Part shown: piece by piece, positions 1-11,625 of the stretch | Layout of the letters: the number at the start of each line of letters is the position of its first letter | Numbering within the stretch: position 1 is the stretch's first letter | From: Ligustrum vulgare | Lineage: Eukaryota; Streptophyta; Magnoliopsida; Lamiales; Oleaceae | NCBI GenBank assembly: GCA_963555705.1 | Contig: OY743168.1 | Span: forward strand, 93,102,925 to 93,166,924 | Length of the DNA: 64,000 nucleotides | Direction of reading: 5' to 3' | The notes under the pieces: model-generated | What the model was told of the DNA's origin: nothing | What the model saw: the letters and a program-made list of their open reading frames with translations, nothing else | Databases searched by the model: none | Translations under genes and position numbers: made by a program

Positions 1-294
1 GGGATTCGGGCTTATTTCTGCATGACTAGTCACACAGTGTCAAGTATATTTTTACATGAGTTTGCATTCGATTTTTGGCTATTCACACACACACGATGAA
101 GTTGAGCATTGAATGAATGAAATTAATTTTTTTTGTTAATTTTTCTTTTCTAAAGTGAATCGTCATTTTGGATTATTGAAGTGCATGGTAAATAAATTAA
201 CAAAAAAAAAAACAATTTCTGTTTTCATTTTTAATCTTATAGTTTAGTTTTATTTTTGTTCGAGGACGAACAAATATTCTAGTGTGGGGGGGTT
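1..294 (+). mobile_element. 3' internal end of a Ty3/gypsy element with polypurine tract
   Basis: This is non-coding sequence ending in a G-rich polypurine tract (about 281-292) immediately before a TG-initiated LTR. The motif CGAGGACGAAC followed by AGTGTGGGGG just upstream of the LTR is, from general knowledge, common before the 3' LTR of plant Tat/Athila-type gypsy elements. The rest of the element lies left of the window. Lineage is inferred from this motif alone. Confidence 0.6.
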
Positions 295-1003
295 TGATAA
301 GTGTATTTTATACACTTATTTATTTGTCAAAATTAGGATATTGTAATGTTTTTCTCGAATAAATTCTACTTAGTTTGTGTTTATTTTCATTATTTCAGAT
401 TTTTATCTCAAAGTCAAGAAAAATAAGGAATTGAAGCAATTACACAACAATTGGATGATAATTGGTGCAAAATCATACAATTTAAAAGTTGGTGAAATTA
501 TTCAAGAATCAAAGTGGAGCTCAATAGAAGACATGCTAAAACACAAGGGACCAACTTATATTTTCTTGAAAGTATTGAGGCTCAAGAATAAATCTCACAC
601 TACTTATAATTGGGCTTTTATTTATGGGATTAAAATTACTACCTTGGGCCCAAATGTAGGCCACGTTTGAGTGGATTTGAGATACATATATATATATACA
701 CTTCTTTGCGCATAAGAAAAAGAGAGAGCACGCAGCCGTGAGAAAAAGTAGGTCAACAGACCTGAGAGAGAATTAAAAGAAAAGGACGCAGCTTTTGGAA
801 AAGAAAAAAAAAAAGAGAAAAGGGGGAGGTGCGGCTGGAGTTAGTGGAGAAGAAGAGAGGACGGCTGCTGGTCATCTATATACACGAATTGGAAGTTAGG
901 CAGCTTGTGATTTTTTTGGCTGACTGAATTAAGATTGCTGGTGGAGTAATTAGGGGGCTGTGCAAATTGAAAGAGGGCTCGACTGAGTGGAGAGATTTGG
1001 GAG

Positions 1004-1042
<39 letters not shown>

Positions 1043-2090
1043 GGTTGGAAGAATTGTGGTCAGCTGTGAGGATAAAGTGGAGGTTGGTTGGCTACTTAGC
1101 TGGAAACATATTTTGGGGGAAGAAAAAGAGTGTTTTCTTGGGAACATATATATATATATACACGGCTGGAGAGGAAGCACAAATAAAAGGCAGAGAATTG
1201 GTCAGTTGTGTGTTTGCTGGAGGTTGGAAGAAACGAGTTGCATGGCCTGGAATGATGCTCATTCTTGAATTCTTCAAACTTCGGGTTTTATTTACATTGT
1301 TTATCTCTTTTTACTCTACAAACATGAATAGCTAATTTAATAATCGGGATTGACGATATAGATTTAATGTTTCTAGTTTGATTTTTAATTCTCAAGTTGG
1401 CACTTTATGATCATGTATTGATTTTATTATTGCGTTTAATGCTTGAGTTGCTTGATCACCAATTCATGATTTCATGGTTGTTTTCATAATCCGAGAGGTG
1501 AGTTAACAATTAGATCACGTAATAAAATTCGGCAATTTCAACAAAAAGATAGAGATATGAATTTGTGGTTGCATGTGGTCACTTAGGAATTCTTAGGAAA
1601 TTTAATGCATTTAGCTAAGGAGAACTCTGACCCGCTGTAGAGATACATGGTTGACTTAGTTAAATAGGTCTAATTTGAACTCGAGAGAGGTAAATTAGAT
1701 ATATGCGTGAATTCGACCAAATACAATTTTAGAAAACAACTTGAGATGAAAAATTAAGTTAGAACGTTATTTCGAAATCGTTAGTCCCGATATTCATTCA
1801 ATTGTTTAAAATCCACCACGTTTGTTTCTTGCTTTCTTTAATTGTTTTTAGTTTAAGTTGTTATTTTCATTTTAATTGATTTGTTTATTTCATTGATTTC
1901 CAATTATTTGTCGTTTTTTTTGTTTTTATTCTGTAATTTATTTTCTTAGTTAGTTTTGGTTTTCGTTTAGGAATTCTATATTCGAAGTAAATATATAGCG
2001 AATTAAATAGTCCTCGTGGGATCGACAACTCGGACTCAAAAGTCCACTTTTATTACTTGTAGCGATATCGTACACTTGCGATATTTCACA
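295..2090 (+). mobile_element. Ty3/gypsy 3' LTR (about 1.8 kb)
   Basis: The LTR opens with TGATAAGTGTATTTTATA directly after the polypurine tract and closes with GATATTTCACA. The same opening is seen at 20898, and a related closing segment (a 'ccact..tattactt' motif followed by 'gtacacttgc') occurs near 23610-23650 and 47240-47275, so the family has at least three copies here. It contains TA and CA microsatellites (1007-1042, 1145-1163) that create spurious reading frames. Sequence after 2090 belongs to a CACTA element, so this gypsy element probably inserted into it. The matching left target duplication would be outside the window. Confidence 0.75.
1007..1042. repeat. (TA)n(CA)n microsatellite
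   Basis: A run of TA dinucleotides passes into ACAC within the gypsy LTR. A shorter TA run lies at 1145-1160. The predicted peptides rich in YIYIYI or HTHT across this region come from the microsatellite and are not genes. Confidence 0.95.
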
Positions 2091-2429
2091 CCAACAGAGA
2101 CATTTCGCAAAATTTGTAAAACGTTTAGTGACCTTTCGCAACGCTACGCAACCCAAATTAACTCAAACCCTCATCTCATACAATCGTTCATTCTTCACCA
2201 ACCCGTCTCCCGTTCATCCCTCTCCAACCCTAATAAAATCTCCAATTCCACTCAATTTCTGATGGCCTCAATTCTTAACCTAGTTTGCTTTCAATTCTCC
2301 AGTCCATTCTCCATCTCCCCAAAGAAACCACCGAAAACGATCCACAGTCCACCTACAATCCCTAGCTGCTGGCTCTTGCACCGCTTCCCGTTAGTTTCGC
2401 AGTCGGTAGCTTCCGCTTTGCTGGCTCTA
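2091..2429 (+). other. CACTA left interior: CT/CA-rich leader-like sequence
   Basis: After the subterminal motifs the sequence becomes pyrimidine-rich and resembles an untranslated leader plus a first exon. It resumes after the Copia insertion at 8656-8876 with a similarly GC-richer stretch that ends at a GTAAGT-like donor near 8859. I recognise no protein. It could be captured host 5' sequence, which is an inference from composition only. Confidence 0.35.
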
Positions 2430-2434
2430 CTCCA

Positions 2435-2890
2435 TGTAAGGATTTTAATCAATCGTGTGGGCTTATATGTGAATTATTGTGTATTGAATAAAAGGCTATC
2501 AATTTTGGTTAAGCCCATTTAAAGTGATCTAATAAGGATTTGGTAAATTGGGCTTTAATGCATCTAATTAAATGTATGGGCTTTTATGTGTAGATACCAG
2601 GCCATTACCTAATTCATGATGGGCCGGATTAGGTTAATTGGCAATTCAGTATATAAAGTCGGTTATGGTCCCTGAATCCTACGTACTGTTCATCTTGTCT
2701 GACATCCCATCATCAGAGAGATAATAAGGACTACGTATCGATTTAGAAGATCCAACCAACCGAATCGTTCATCGTGAATCACGTTTGATTAAGGTACGCT
2801 TCCACTTCAGATAATTAATTCTTGATAATTCCAGCATGATGATTATTTAGATTATAGATAAATTATTATCTGTGATAAAATTTTCTAACA
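2435..2890 (+). repeat. 5' LTR of the Copia element
   Basis: This 456-bp LTR starts TGTAAGGATTT and ends TTTTCTAACA. It has a TATA-like motif (ATATAAAG) near 2651. Compared with its partner it differs at four transition sites and lacks one T in a short T run. Confidence 0.95.
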
Positions 2891-2892
2891 AG

Positions 2893-2903
2893 TGGTATCA
2901 GAG
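2893..2903 (+). promoter_or_regulatory. Primer-binding site (initiator tRNA-Met type)
   Basis: TGGTATCAGAG lies two bases after the 5' LTR. This is the standard complement of the plant initiator methionine tRNA 3' end used by Copia elements to prime minus-strand synthesis. Confidence 0.9.
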
Positions 2904-3700
2904 ACAACATCGTGTTGAATTATCAGATCAATTTTTGTACGCATATATGTAAAAACCACATGATGCTGATTTTCGAAATTATATACACCCACAGCAAACT
3001 GAAAATTTGAGAAATATACATACAGCCGATCTATCTTCTCTGTGTATAATATGCGAAATCTTGTTTTTCAAAATCTTGGTTTTGAATCTGTGAATATGTA
3101 TGTATATGGATTCGGTTGGGGTTTGTTTTCTGGATGTGGGTGTGTGAACTTGCATCCAATTTTTTTGGGCTGTGAAATGTGTATGTATATATTTTCGAGA
3201 TTAAGTTATAGATTCAGTTTGAACGTTTGGAAATCTGTATGTATATGCCTCCAAAATCAGTTTCGAATTTTTTTTTTTATGGATTCACTGAAATTTGAAT
3301 CTGTGTTTTTTGAATAAGCTTCGGTTGGTTGTGAATTGGATTTTCATATTGTGTGGATGAATTGTGGTTGAAATTTGTTGATGATGGACACGACTGGTCG
3401 GAGATAGGGTTGCGCGCGGCTTGCAGCGTCGCCACGCGCGATGGGTTGCGGTGGAGTGCAGCTTGCGCTGCGCGCGATGGTGAGCAGACACAATTTTTTG
3501 CTGCAGCGCCGGTGATGGCGCTGCAGGTGGTGTGCGGAGCCGGTGATGGCGCCGCGTTCTTGTCCTGGTTTGTGGGCGGCGGCAGTTAGGGTTTAAACCC
3601 TTGCTGTCGCGTTTTTGGGGCAGGGGCCTGGGTCCGGAAATTTGAAGCCTTCGAGGACTATTTTGCAATTTTGGGTATTTTGTATGATTTGCAACTATGG
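2904..3700 (+). other. Copia leader with a GC-rich patch, no credible gene
   Basis: This is untranslated leader between the primer-binding site and the repeat array. Positions 3400-3600 are unusually GC-rich (GCGCGCGGCTTGCAGCG and similar), unlike the AT-rich surroundings. Short open frames exist on both strands, but none resembles a known protein and they overlap each other, so I treat them as composition artefacts. Confidence 0.5.
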
Positions 3701-4310
3701 TCCTCCCTCTTTATTAAGAAATTAAAGTTGAGCCCTTAAAGTTATAAATTATTTAAGTTGGCCCTCAAAGTTCTGAAATTTATAAATTGAGCCCCTAAAG
3801 TTATAATTTAGTTAAGTCAGGACCTTCAAGTTATGGAATTTTATGATTCAGCCCCTTAAGTTTGAAAATTTTCTAATAAAGCACCTAAAGTTCTGAAATT
3901 CTCAAATTTGGTCCTCTAAAGTTTGAAAATTTTCATTTTCAGTCCCCAAAGTTTGAAAATTTTCTAATTCAGTCACTAAAGTTTGGAAATTTTCAAAATT
4001 GGTCCTTAAAGTTTGTTTTTTTTAATGAAGTCCCTAGAGTTTGGGAATTTTCTAAATTGGCTCCTGAAGTTTGAAAATTTTCAAAGTCAACCTTTAAAGA
4101 TTGAGAATTTCCTATTTTGGACCTCTAAAGTTTGTTTTTCTTTCAAATTGGGACCTAAAGTTTGGAATTTCTCAAAATTGGCCAATAAAGTTTTGGGAAA
4201 ATTATAATTTAAGTCCTTCAAGCTTAAAATTTTACATAATTGGCCACCTAAAGTTTAAGAATATTGCAATTGACTCTTCTAACTTAAGGATTGCTTTATT
4301 CTAAAATTTT
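3700..4310 (+). repeat. Degenerate tandem array, period about 30-35 bp
   Basis: About eighteen imperfect copies of a unit of the form 'cctaaagtttgaaaattttc' with a variable linker run head to tail (for example at 3860, 3930, 3950, 3980 and 4070). They lie inside the untranslated leader of the Copia element. Each unit contains AAAGTTTGAAAATTT or a close variant. The function is unknown; a role in RNA structure or packaging is only a guess. Confidence 0.85.
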
Positions 4311-4510
4311 GAATTCTATAATTCAAATCCTAAAGTCAAATATAGATGCAAATCAATGGATTTCAGTTTCAAATCTTGGTACATCGGAATCTTTTGAGAG
4401 AGATAATATTCGAAAGTAAGTTAATTGAAGCAACATGTTGCCAAAGCAACCTCTCTTGTGGATATTAATTAACTTTGAATATTAGAATGTATTTGTGTGT
4501 GTCATTCATT

Positions 4511-4881
4511 GCGGATATTGATCGGCCCAAAGGAAGGTCAATATTTGGCTCGAATTTCACATGCACCTGTTGTGATAAACACGTGGCAATTATTTGGTTT
4601 AACGTGTGACCAATAAATCGGTCAAATGAAAGGTTTATTGGTTAACATGTCTTATTGCCAGTGTTTGATCACTACACTAAGGGAAAATTAGGTGTTTGTG
4701 TGTTATCTCATGCGGATATTGATCGGCCCAAAGGAAGGTCAATATTTGGCCCGAATTTCACATGAACTTGTGGTGATAAATACGTGACGGTTATTTGGTT
4801 TTACGTGTGATCAATAAATCGGTCCAAAAAAAGGTTTGTTGGTTGACATGTCTTACTGTCAGTGTTTGATCACTACACCAA
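4511..4881 (+). repeat. Two direct copies of a 170-bp unit (period 201 bp)
   Basis: The segment beginning GCGGATATTGATCGGCCCA at 4511 recurs at 4712, and both copies run to GTGTTTGATCACTACAC. The copies differ at many sites, so the duplication is older than the last transposition. It lies upstream of gag. Confidence 0.9.
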
Positions 4882-5113
4882 GAGTACCACTTACAAGTCA
4901 ATATTACTGTCCAAAGACTAAATATTGATGTTGTGCTAGGTATCTTGTGATGGGCTCTACCATTATTTGAAAATATGATTTGCATAATAAGGTATTTATG
5001 TGAGCTATTTTGTTTAAGTGTTCTCTATTCGGTTTCAAATTCTGCTAGTAGTATATCTACAAGCTCAAATTTAATCCCTATATTTATGGAACAAATTTCA
5101 AGGATCAAAACAA

Positions 5114-5800
5114 GAAAAGTAACTTTTCGTTGGCTGCATGGATCTAGACCGTGTACTAAGGATTGAGCAACCCGCTCCTCTTACGGATGAAAGTTCATAT
5201 AATCAAATGAGGAACTTTGAGAAGTGGGATTGCTTAAATTACATGAGTCTCACGATCATTAAGTGCGGCATTCTGGAAGCCTTTAGTGGCATAGTATCTG
5301 AGGAGGTAAATGATGCCAATGAATTCCTTGCCGAAATTAAGAAACGTTTTGTGAAAAACGATAAGGCTGAAACAAGCACGCTTATGCAAAGCTTGATTTC
5401 AATAAAGTATAAATGCAATGGGAAAATAAGGGAGTACATCATGTAGATGTCTCACACTGCTTCAAAACTTAAGGAACTAAAACTCGACTTGTCTAATAAC
5501 TTGCTCGTGCATTTGGTATTGATATCGCTTCCTGCACAATACAGTTAATTTAAGGTTAGTTATAACTGTCAAAGTAGAAATGGACTCTCAATGAGCTCAT
5601 TTCATAGTGTGCAAGCTTCTTGCAAAATTCAGTCAATTTAAGGTCAGTTGTAATCAAAGGAAGAAATGAACTCTAAATGAGTTCATTCTATTTTGTGTGC
5701 AAGAGGAAGAAAAGTTGAAGCAGGACAGAATTGAAAGTGTTCACTTGGCAAACAACTCTAAAGATAAGGGCAAGAAAACAAATAAAGAAAATAAAGTCGT
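5114..5800 (+). pseudogene. Copia gag remnant
   Basis: The longest intact piece (5138-5446) reads like a Copia gag of the UBN2/retrotransposon-gag type, including FEKWDCLNYMSLTIIKCGI and a later stretch on NDANEFLAEIKKRF. It stops at 5446 where the family continues, and readable fragments follow to about 5770 (KLKQDRIESVHLANNS). A local duplication of about 75 bp (5527-5602 and 5615-5687) breaks the frame further. Gag would form the virus-like particle; this copy cannot. Confidence 0.75.
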
Positions 5801-5829
5801 TAAGGGGCTATTAATTTTATAATCTCACA

Positions 5830-7720
5830 CTTAAGTCAATTTTTGAAACGGGAACTGCAACATTTTTTGAGGAAGTTGAGTTTGGGGGAGAAATAAGGTT
5901 AAAGATATTGTCTTTAAGGAATAAGTTGAGGAAATGATCGGTTTCGATTCCTACTATTGCTTTTGATAATGTGCAAGTTTCTATGCATGTCATTGATCAA
6001 AAAGCATATCCGGAACCTCAACTAGACAATGTTGAAAAACCTCCCATCCAAAATAAGGTAAATTTCAGAAGTACAAACTCAACAACGTCAATAACTAAAG
6101 CCATTAAGGAGATCCACGAGAGAAAGGGAAAAATGCTATTCCGGATAATTTAAATAGTATTTTTCCAAGATCATAAGGAAAATAATGGAATGGTGGAAGA
6201 TGGTCTAATCAATTCCATCAGGCCATGCAGGGTTCTAACTCTCAAAAGTAGATTGATGCCATAAATAAGAAGTATAAGCATATGCAAGATAATAAAGTTT
6301 TGGATCTTGTCCTATTACCAGAAGGTGCGAAGCCCATTGGTCTTAAATGGATTTTTTAAACCAAAGGGGATTCGAAAGGTAATGTGGAAAGATATAAGGT
6401 TCGTCTTGTATCTAAGGGCTTTACACAGATTGATGGCATTGACTATAAAGAGACTTTCTCTTCGGTTTCAATGAAAGACTCTTTCAGGAAAGTTAGGTTG
6501 TTGCACATTTTGACCTCGAGTTACATCAAATGGATACTAAGGTGGCGTTTCTCAATTGCGACATTGATGGGACGATCTATTTGGTGCAATCAGAAAACTT
6601 TGTGTCAGTAGACCCAAAGCTAATGGTTTGCAAATTAAAGAAATCCATTTATGTGCTCAAGTCAGCTTCCCATTAAGGGTAATACAAATTTCATCAAGTA
6701 ATTATCTCATTTGGTCTTGAGATTAATGTTGTTGATGGTTGTTTGTATTACAAGTTCAGTGGGAGTAAGTATATTGTCCTGGTTTTATATGTTGATTATT
6801 GCTTGCCACTAATGATATAAGTATGTCACATAAAATTATGAGATTTTTTGTCAAGGAATTTTAAGATTAAAAATCTTGGTGACGTCTCTTTTGTATTAGG
6901 AATTCAGATACACCGGGATTGTTCTCGGGGTATTCTTGGATTGTCACAAAAGGGTTTTATCAATAAAGTACTTAAGAGGCTTGGCATGCAAGACAGTAAA
7001 TCACGGGACACCCTTATCGCTAAGGGAGACAAATTTAATCTCGACTAATGCCCGAAAAGTTATCTTGAAATTAAAGAAATGCAGAGGATCTCATATAGTT
7101 AAGCTATAGAAAGTCTGATGTATGCTCAAATTTGTATGCGTTCGGATATTGCATACATTATTGGGATACTAAGGAAATATTTAAGTAACCCTGGGATGGA
7201 TCATTTGGAAAGCAGCCAAACATGGGTTATAAGGTATTTAAAGAGAACAAAAGATTACATGCTCACATACAGAAAATCGGATCAGTTGGAGATCATATGG
7301 TATTATGATTCCGATTTTTACTAGATGCCAAGAAAGTAAAAGATCCACATAAAGGCTACATTTATCTGCTGGTTGGAGGAGCTATTTCCGGATGGAGTGC
7401 TTAACAGATACTTTAGCTTCTTTCACTTGGCAGCACAGTTGTAGCAATTTTGGGGGCATCTAATTATGGAATATAGCTGCGAAATTTTGTCACAAGGCTG
7501 CGTATTTTGTATGGTATAGAAAGACCACTAAAGTTATACTGTGACAATAACTCAGCAGATTTATATTCCAGTAACAACAGGAACTCAACTAAGTCAAAAT
7601 ACATTGACATAAGTTCCTGGTTGTGAAGGATACAGTTCAGAGTGGACATGTGTCAATAAGAGCACATTAGGACAAACTCCATAATTGCGGATCCGCTTAC
7701 TAAAGTATTACAACCTAAGG
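5830..7720 (+). pseudogene. Copia reverse transcriptase / RNase H remnant
   Basis: Pieces in several frames give the tail of integrase (5840-6150), the start of reverse transcriptase (6300-6480: a stretch equivalent to PEGAKPIGLKWIF, a stop, then VRLVSKGFTQ), the catalytic box near 6787 and RNase H (7110-7640: MYAQICMRSDIAYI, then LKLYCDNNSA). The normal YVDD catalytic motif reads YVDY and is followed by a small deletion, so the polymerase would be inactive even without the stops. The protease and the catalytic core of integrase have no counterpart between gag and this segment, which indicates a large internal deletion. Confidence 0.82.
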
Positions 7721-8193
7721 TCTTTCATGAGCACAATACTCATATGGGTGTTGTATTACTTAAGGATATTCGGTTTCAGTGGGAGTTTGTATTTTGGGTG
7801 CATTAGACACATTTATTGTCCTTTTGGATACAGTTTAAAGTTAAAGTTATTTACAGCTGTAAGGTTTCAGGTTTATTATCTCTGAACTTGTTTAAGGATG
7901 ATCTCACTAAAGTTGGACCAGTTGGAAATAGGCATGTTGAAGATCACATTACATGTAATTTCCATGCTACACATCCATACTTGATCCATGTCATTCAGTT
8001 ATGTCGATATACGTGACCATTGAAGGTTTAGTTACGATTAATGTAGCGAAAGCCGCTTTGATCCTATGTTGATATAATTGATGGACCGGATTGTTTGGGG
8101 ATGCATTCAGTAATGATAGCAAAATTCTGAGTACTCATAAGGTTATGATTGATACACAATTGTAAGGTTACACATATGGCCCAAGTGGGAGAT
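7721..8193 (+). other. Copia 3' untranslated region and polypurine tract
   Basis: This is post-pol sequence without a gene. It ends in GGCCCAAGTGGGAGAT (8178-8193), a Copia-type polypurine tract abutting the 3' LTR. Confidence 0.8.
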
Positions 8194-8650
8194 TGTAAGG
8201 ATTTTAATCAATCGTGTGGGCTTATATGTGAATTATTGTGTATTGAATAAAAGGCTATCAATTTTTGGTTAAGCCCATTTAAAGTGATCTAATAAGGATT
8301 TGGTAAATTGGGCTTTAATGCATCTAATTAAATGTATGAGCTTTTATGTGTAGATACCAGGCCATTACCTAATTCATGATGGGCCGGATTAGGTTAATTG
8401 GCAATTCAGTATATAAAGTCGGTTATGGTCCCTGAATCCTACGTACTGTTCATCTTGTCTGACATCCCATCATCAGAGAGATAATAAGGACTACGTATCG
8501 ATTTAGAAGATCCAACCAACCGAATCGTTCATCGTGAATCACGTTTGATTAAGGTACACTTCCGCTTCAGATAATTAATTCTTGATAATTCCAGCATGAT
8601 GATTATTTAGATTATAGATAAATTATTATCTGCGATAAAATTTTCTAACA
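8194..8650 (+). repeat. 3' LTR of the Copia element
   Basis: This 457-bp partner of the LTR at 2435-2890 has the same TG...CA ends and is followed directly by the target duplication CTCCA. Confidence 0.95.
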
Positions 8651-8655
8651 CTCCA

Positions 8656-11620
8656 GTCTTAGCGTTCAGACTCCAGTGGCCGCTTCAGCCTGCAGCCATC
8701 TTCTCCTATGCTACGACCTGCGTGTGCTGTGCGGTGAGTCCAGGTGGCAAGCGTCCATTACCCATACCTTCTGGCTTCTGCACTCTGCAGTCCGGCGCTC
8801 ACGAGCTCCACCAGTCCACCGTCGCCCACCCGCTCCCTGCTTGCTGGTGCCTGGACTGGTAAGTCATAAGTGGTAAATAACCATGTTTATTTGAGCTCCA
8901 ATTTGATTAGATTTCTAATTTTCAATTTTCGTTTTTAGATTTTATTCTGCTTAAATTTAAATTTGTGTAATTTAATTTTCCTTTAACTTTAATAATATTA
9001 ACATCACAATTCACAAATTTGCAATTGAAATTTTCACTTTGCACGATCTGCTGCACTGCCTTCAGTGCCTTGCTCAATTGCTTGATATGGGTTGAGACTT
9101 GACTCTTGAGATTGAATCAAACAATTGCGAGGTTATTGAAAATGTGTTTTTGAGATATGATTTTTGAATATGCGACAATGTGAAATTGTGATGTGAGTTG
9201 CAAATTATAATGTTATTTGATTTGGAGAATGTGAAATAAGTATTGATTAGTGCCTTTTCATTTTTATTTGATTTTCATTTTGAGAATCTGATTTTAAGAT
9301 TTGCATTTGAGAATGTGATTAGATAACATGATTTGGCTTGGTCAATTATAGATAATTTTGATTTAGATATTAAATTATTTGATTTTAGAATGTTATTTGA
9401 TTTTGGGAATATCTCTTACCTATAATATAAGAAGCATTTTTATCTTAATCTGTAGGTAATATCATTTATCTCCGACATAGTTAGGTCCTTTGATGATTTG
9501 CTTGAAGCATTTTTCTAGATTGTGATTCGAGGATGATGCTATTTGAGTGGAAATTATTAATTTTTATGCTTATTTATTTCTACAGGATTGAAAATTTTAA
9601 GATGGATCTAAATATTTTGCATCCTATTTGACTGAATATTGTGTTATAAAGTTGGAGCTGGAGCTTACTCTCATTTAGTTTTCCGACGATATAAACTTTG
9701 AAGCTCACATTGAGGTCAACATTCTTTATTTATGAAATTATTTAGTTTTACAGTTTTTGTTATCGAAATCTCCTACAAAATAACTCATAAATGAATGTTG
9801 GGTGAGAAATGCTATGAAGATTCTACGTGATTCTTAGACCATGCTATTTCTATGTATATAGAAAATAACATTTGCATTTCAAAAAAATAAAAAATAAAAA
9901 ATAAAAAAGAAGAAAGAAAATAACATTTGCTTCTTATATCTATGTGAACTGGAAGTTCATATGCCAATGAAATGAATTCTATTTCTTTGTTGTACAAAGG
10001 CACTTTAGGAGTCAGTTTCTCTCTCTTTCTTTCTTTTCATTCTTCAAATTGTTTTTAAACCTCTAAATAGCTATTTACCAAACATTTTTGATTCCTGAAA
10101 AAGAAGCAAAACTATTGTTCATATTATGCATGACAAGAAATGATCTATTTTATTTGTCCAATCTCTAAACACAAATTTCGGGTGCTATGCAAAGTTCAGG
10201 TTGGTGGAGATAGAACAACTCCAGCTACTTATATACTAACTTTTGGACTGTTGATATTATCTTTTAAATCTTCTTCATTGTTGAATCTGTATATTCAAAC
10301 AAACTTTGGAGATCAACTTGATTTGGAAAGAGTGAAGGAATTTTAACTCAACTAACAATCTCTTTATGTTCTACTTATTTTTTATGTGATTTCTCTGTTT
10401 TCTTTTTTTGTAGAATTCTAATATTATTTTTTGGCAAAAAGGACTGAACAGATGGAGAGAAGAGAGGGGAGGAAATATAGAGAAAAAAAGAATTTGCAAG
10501 ACGGAAAATAGAGAAGGCAAGAAAGCAAAATCAGTTATTCATTCAATCCTTTTTGTTTTGTTTACTTTTAATAGTTTGTTTCAGTTGTCTTAATACTAAG
10601 AAAATCCCAAATCTTTGTTGCTTGTAGCTTTGGGTTGTTATTTTCAGACAAAATTATGTTTCAATTCTGAATTTTTATAGTCCACAACTATATTTTATGC
10701 TTGTTTAACTCATTTGTTGTGGATCTGTTCGGAATGAATTTGTTCTTTTTTTAACTGTTCCATTTATTTGAACATAAATTAGTATTGATTTCTATTTTCA
10801 AATAATGTCATTGCAATTTTATGCTCATGGTATTTCATGAAAGCTTTGTCAACAATGCACCAAGTATCATAGACCTGTACATAATCAAAATTGCAGTCTT
10901 TCTGCAAGGCATTTATTTTTATAACTTTCTATGCTTGTATTGTTACATATTACCTATGATTGAAGTGTCCATAGTACTATTGGAATATATATAATGCTTG
11001 ATAGATATATACTTATGCAACCTCTATGTGCATCATAGATATATCTTGTATGATAGCACCTTTTTTTCCTCTGTCCCTTGTCAATTTTGATGCCACATTT
11101 GGAGTTCAACTATGTTGGAAAAATGAATGCATTATATTGTAATAAGTTCTATTACAAGTCATGTTGCACTACTTATAATTGTATACTATACATGGATATT
11201 TTCTATGAAGATTTGTGCAATGGATTTCTACCTTTTTCCTGTAAAGGAATTCTTAAATTTTTATGTGCTTCTGTCATACAATTTTTATTAAAATGCAGAT
11301 TTTTGTAATTTTTATTAAAATGCATATTTCTTTTTCTTTTCATCTTACAAATTGTATTGTTTTCCTATAGCCAAACCTATTTACCATGGTTCACTGTCAA
11401 GTTCAACTCCGAGTCCCACGAAAAGGTATTGGAACAATAAGTATAAATAAAGGTCATGTAAACATTCAGTTATTCTTAAATGCCACATGAGACTTCTCCA
11501 TTAAAAGTTAATGGAAATAGAAGTCGCAACAAAATGAAGATAAAGTGTTCCATTTATGGTCAAATCAAAGTTCATAACATAAAATCACAGCAATTTAACC
11601 TTTGTCATTATGCCTGCCTG
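8656..11620 (+). other. CACTA interior, intron-like, no recognisable protein
   Basis: A GC-richer segment (8656-8876) ends in a donor-like GTAAGT and is followed by nearly 3 kb of AT-rich sequence with T-rich tracts. Purine-rich islands (10430-10530) and a possible short exon after CCTATAG at 11364-11425 look gene-like, but I cannot assign a product. The open frames here are short and have no recognisable motif. Confidence 0.45.
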
Positions 11621-11625
11621 TGTAG

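Larger units (their letters stand above)
2435..8650 (+). mobile_element. Complete but coding-defective Ty1/copia retrotransposon
   Basis: Two LTRs (2435-2890 and 8194-8650) with TG...CA ends bound the element, and a five-base target duplication CTCCA flanks it (2430-2434 and 8651-8655). A primer-binding site (TGGTATCAGAG) follows the 5' LTR and a polypurine tract (GTGGGAGAT) precedes the 3' LTR. The LTRs differ by four transitions and one single-base indel, so insertion was recent. The interior keeps recognisable gag, reverse transcriptase and RNase H stretches, but these are full of stops and frameshifts and almost all of the protease-integrase region is missing. It must have been mobilised by proteins supplied in trans, or have decayed in a source copy before moving. 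Confidence 0.93.

Noticed and set aside
841..1335. Several overlapping frames of 60-122 codons on both strands
   Set aside because: They are translations of TA/CA microsatellite sequence inside a gypsy LTR.
2016..2522. 168-codon plus-strand frame
   Set aside because: It crosses a gypsy LTR end, a CACTA margin and the start of a Copia LTR, so it cannot be an ancient gene.
3285..3668. 127-codon minus-strand frame, Arg/Pro-rich
   Set aside because: It lies in the GC-rich leader patch of a Copia element, overlaps a plus-strand frame and has no domain.
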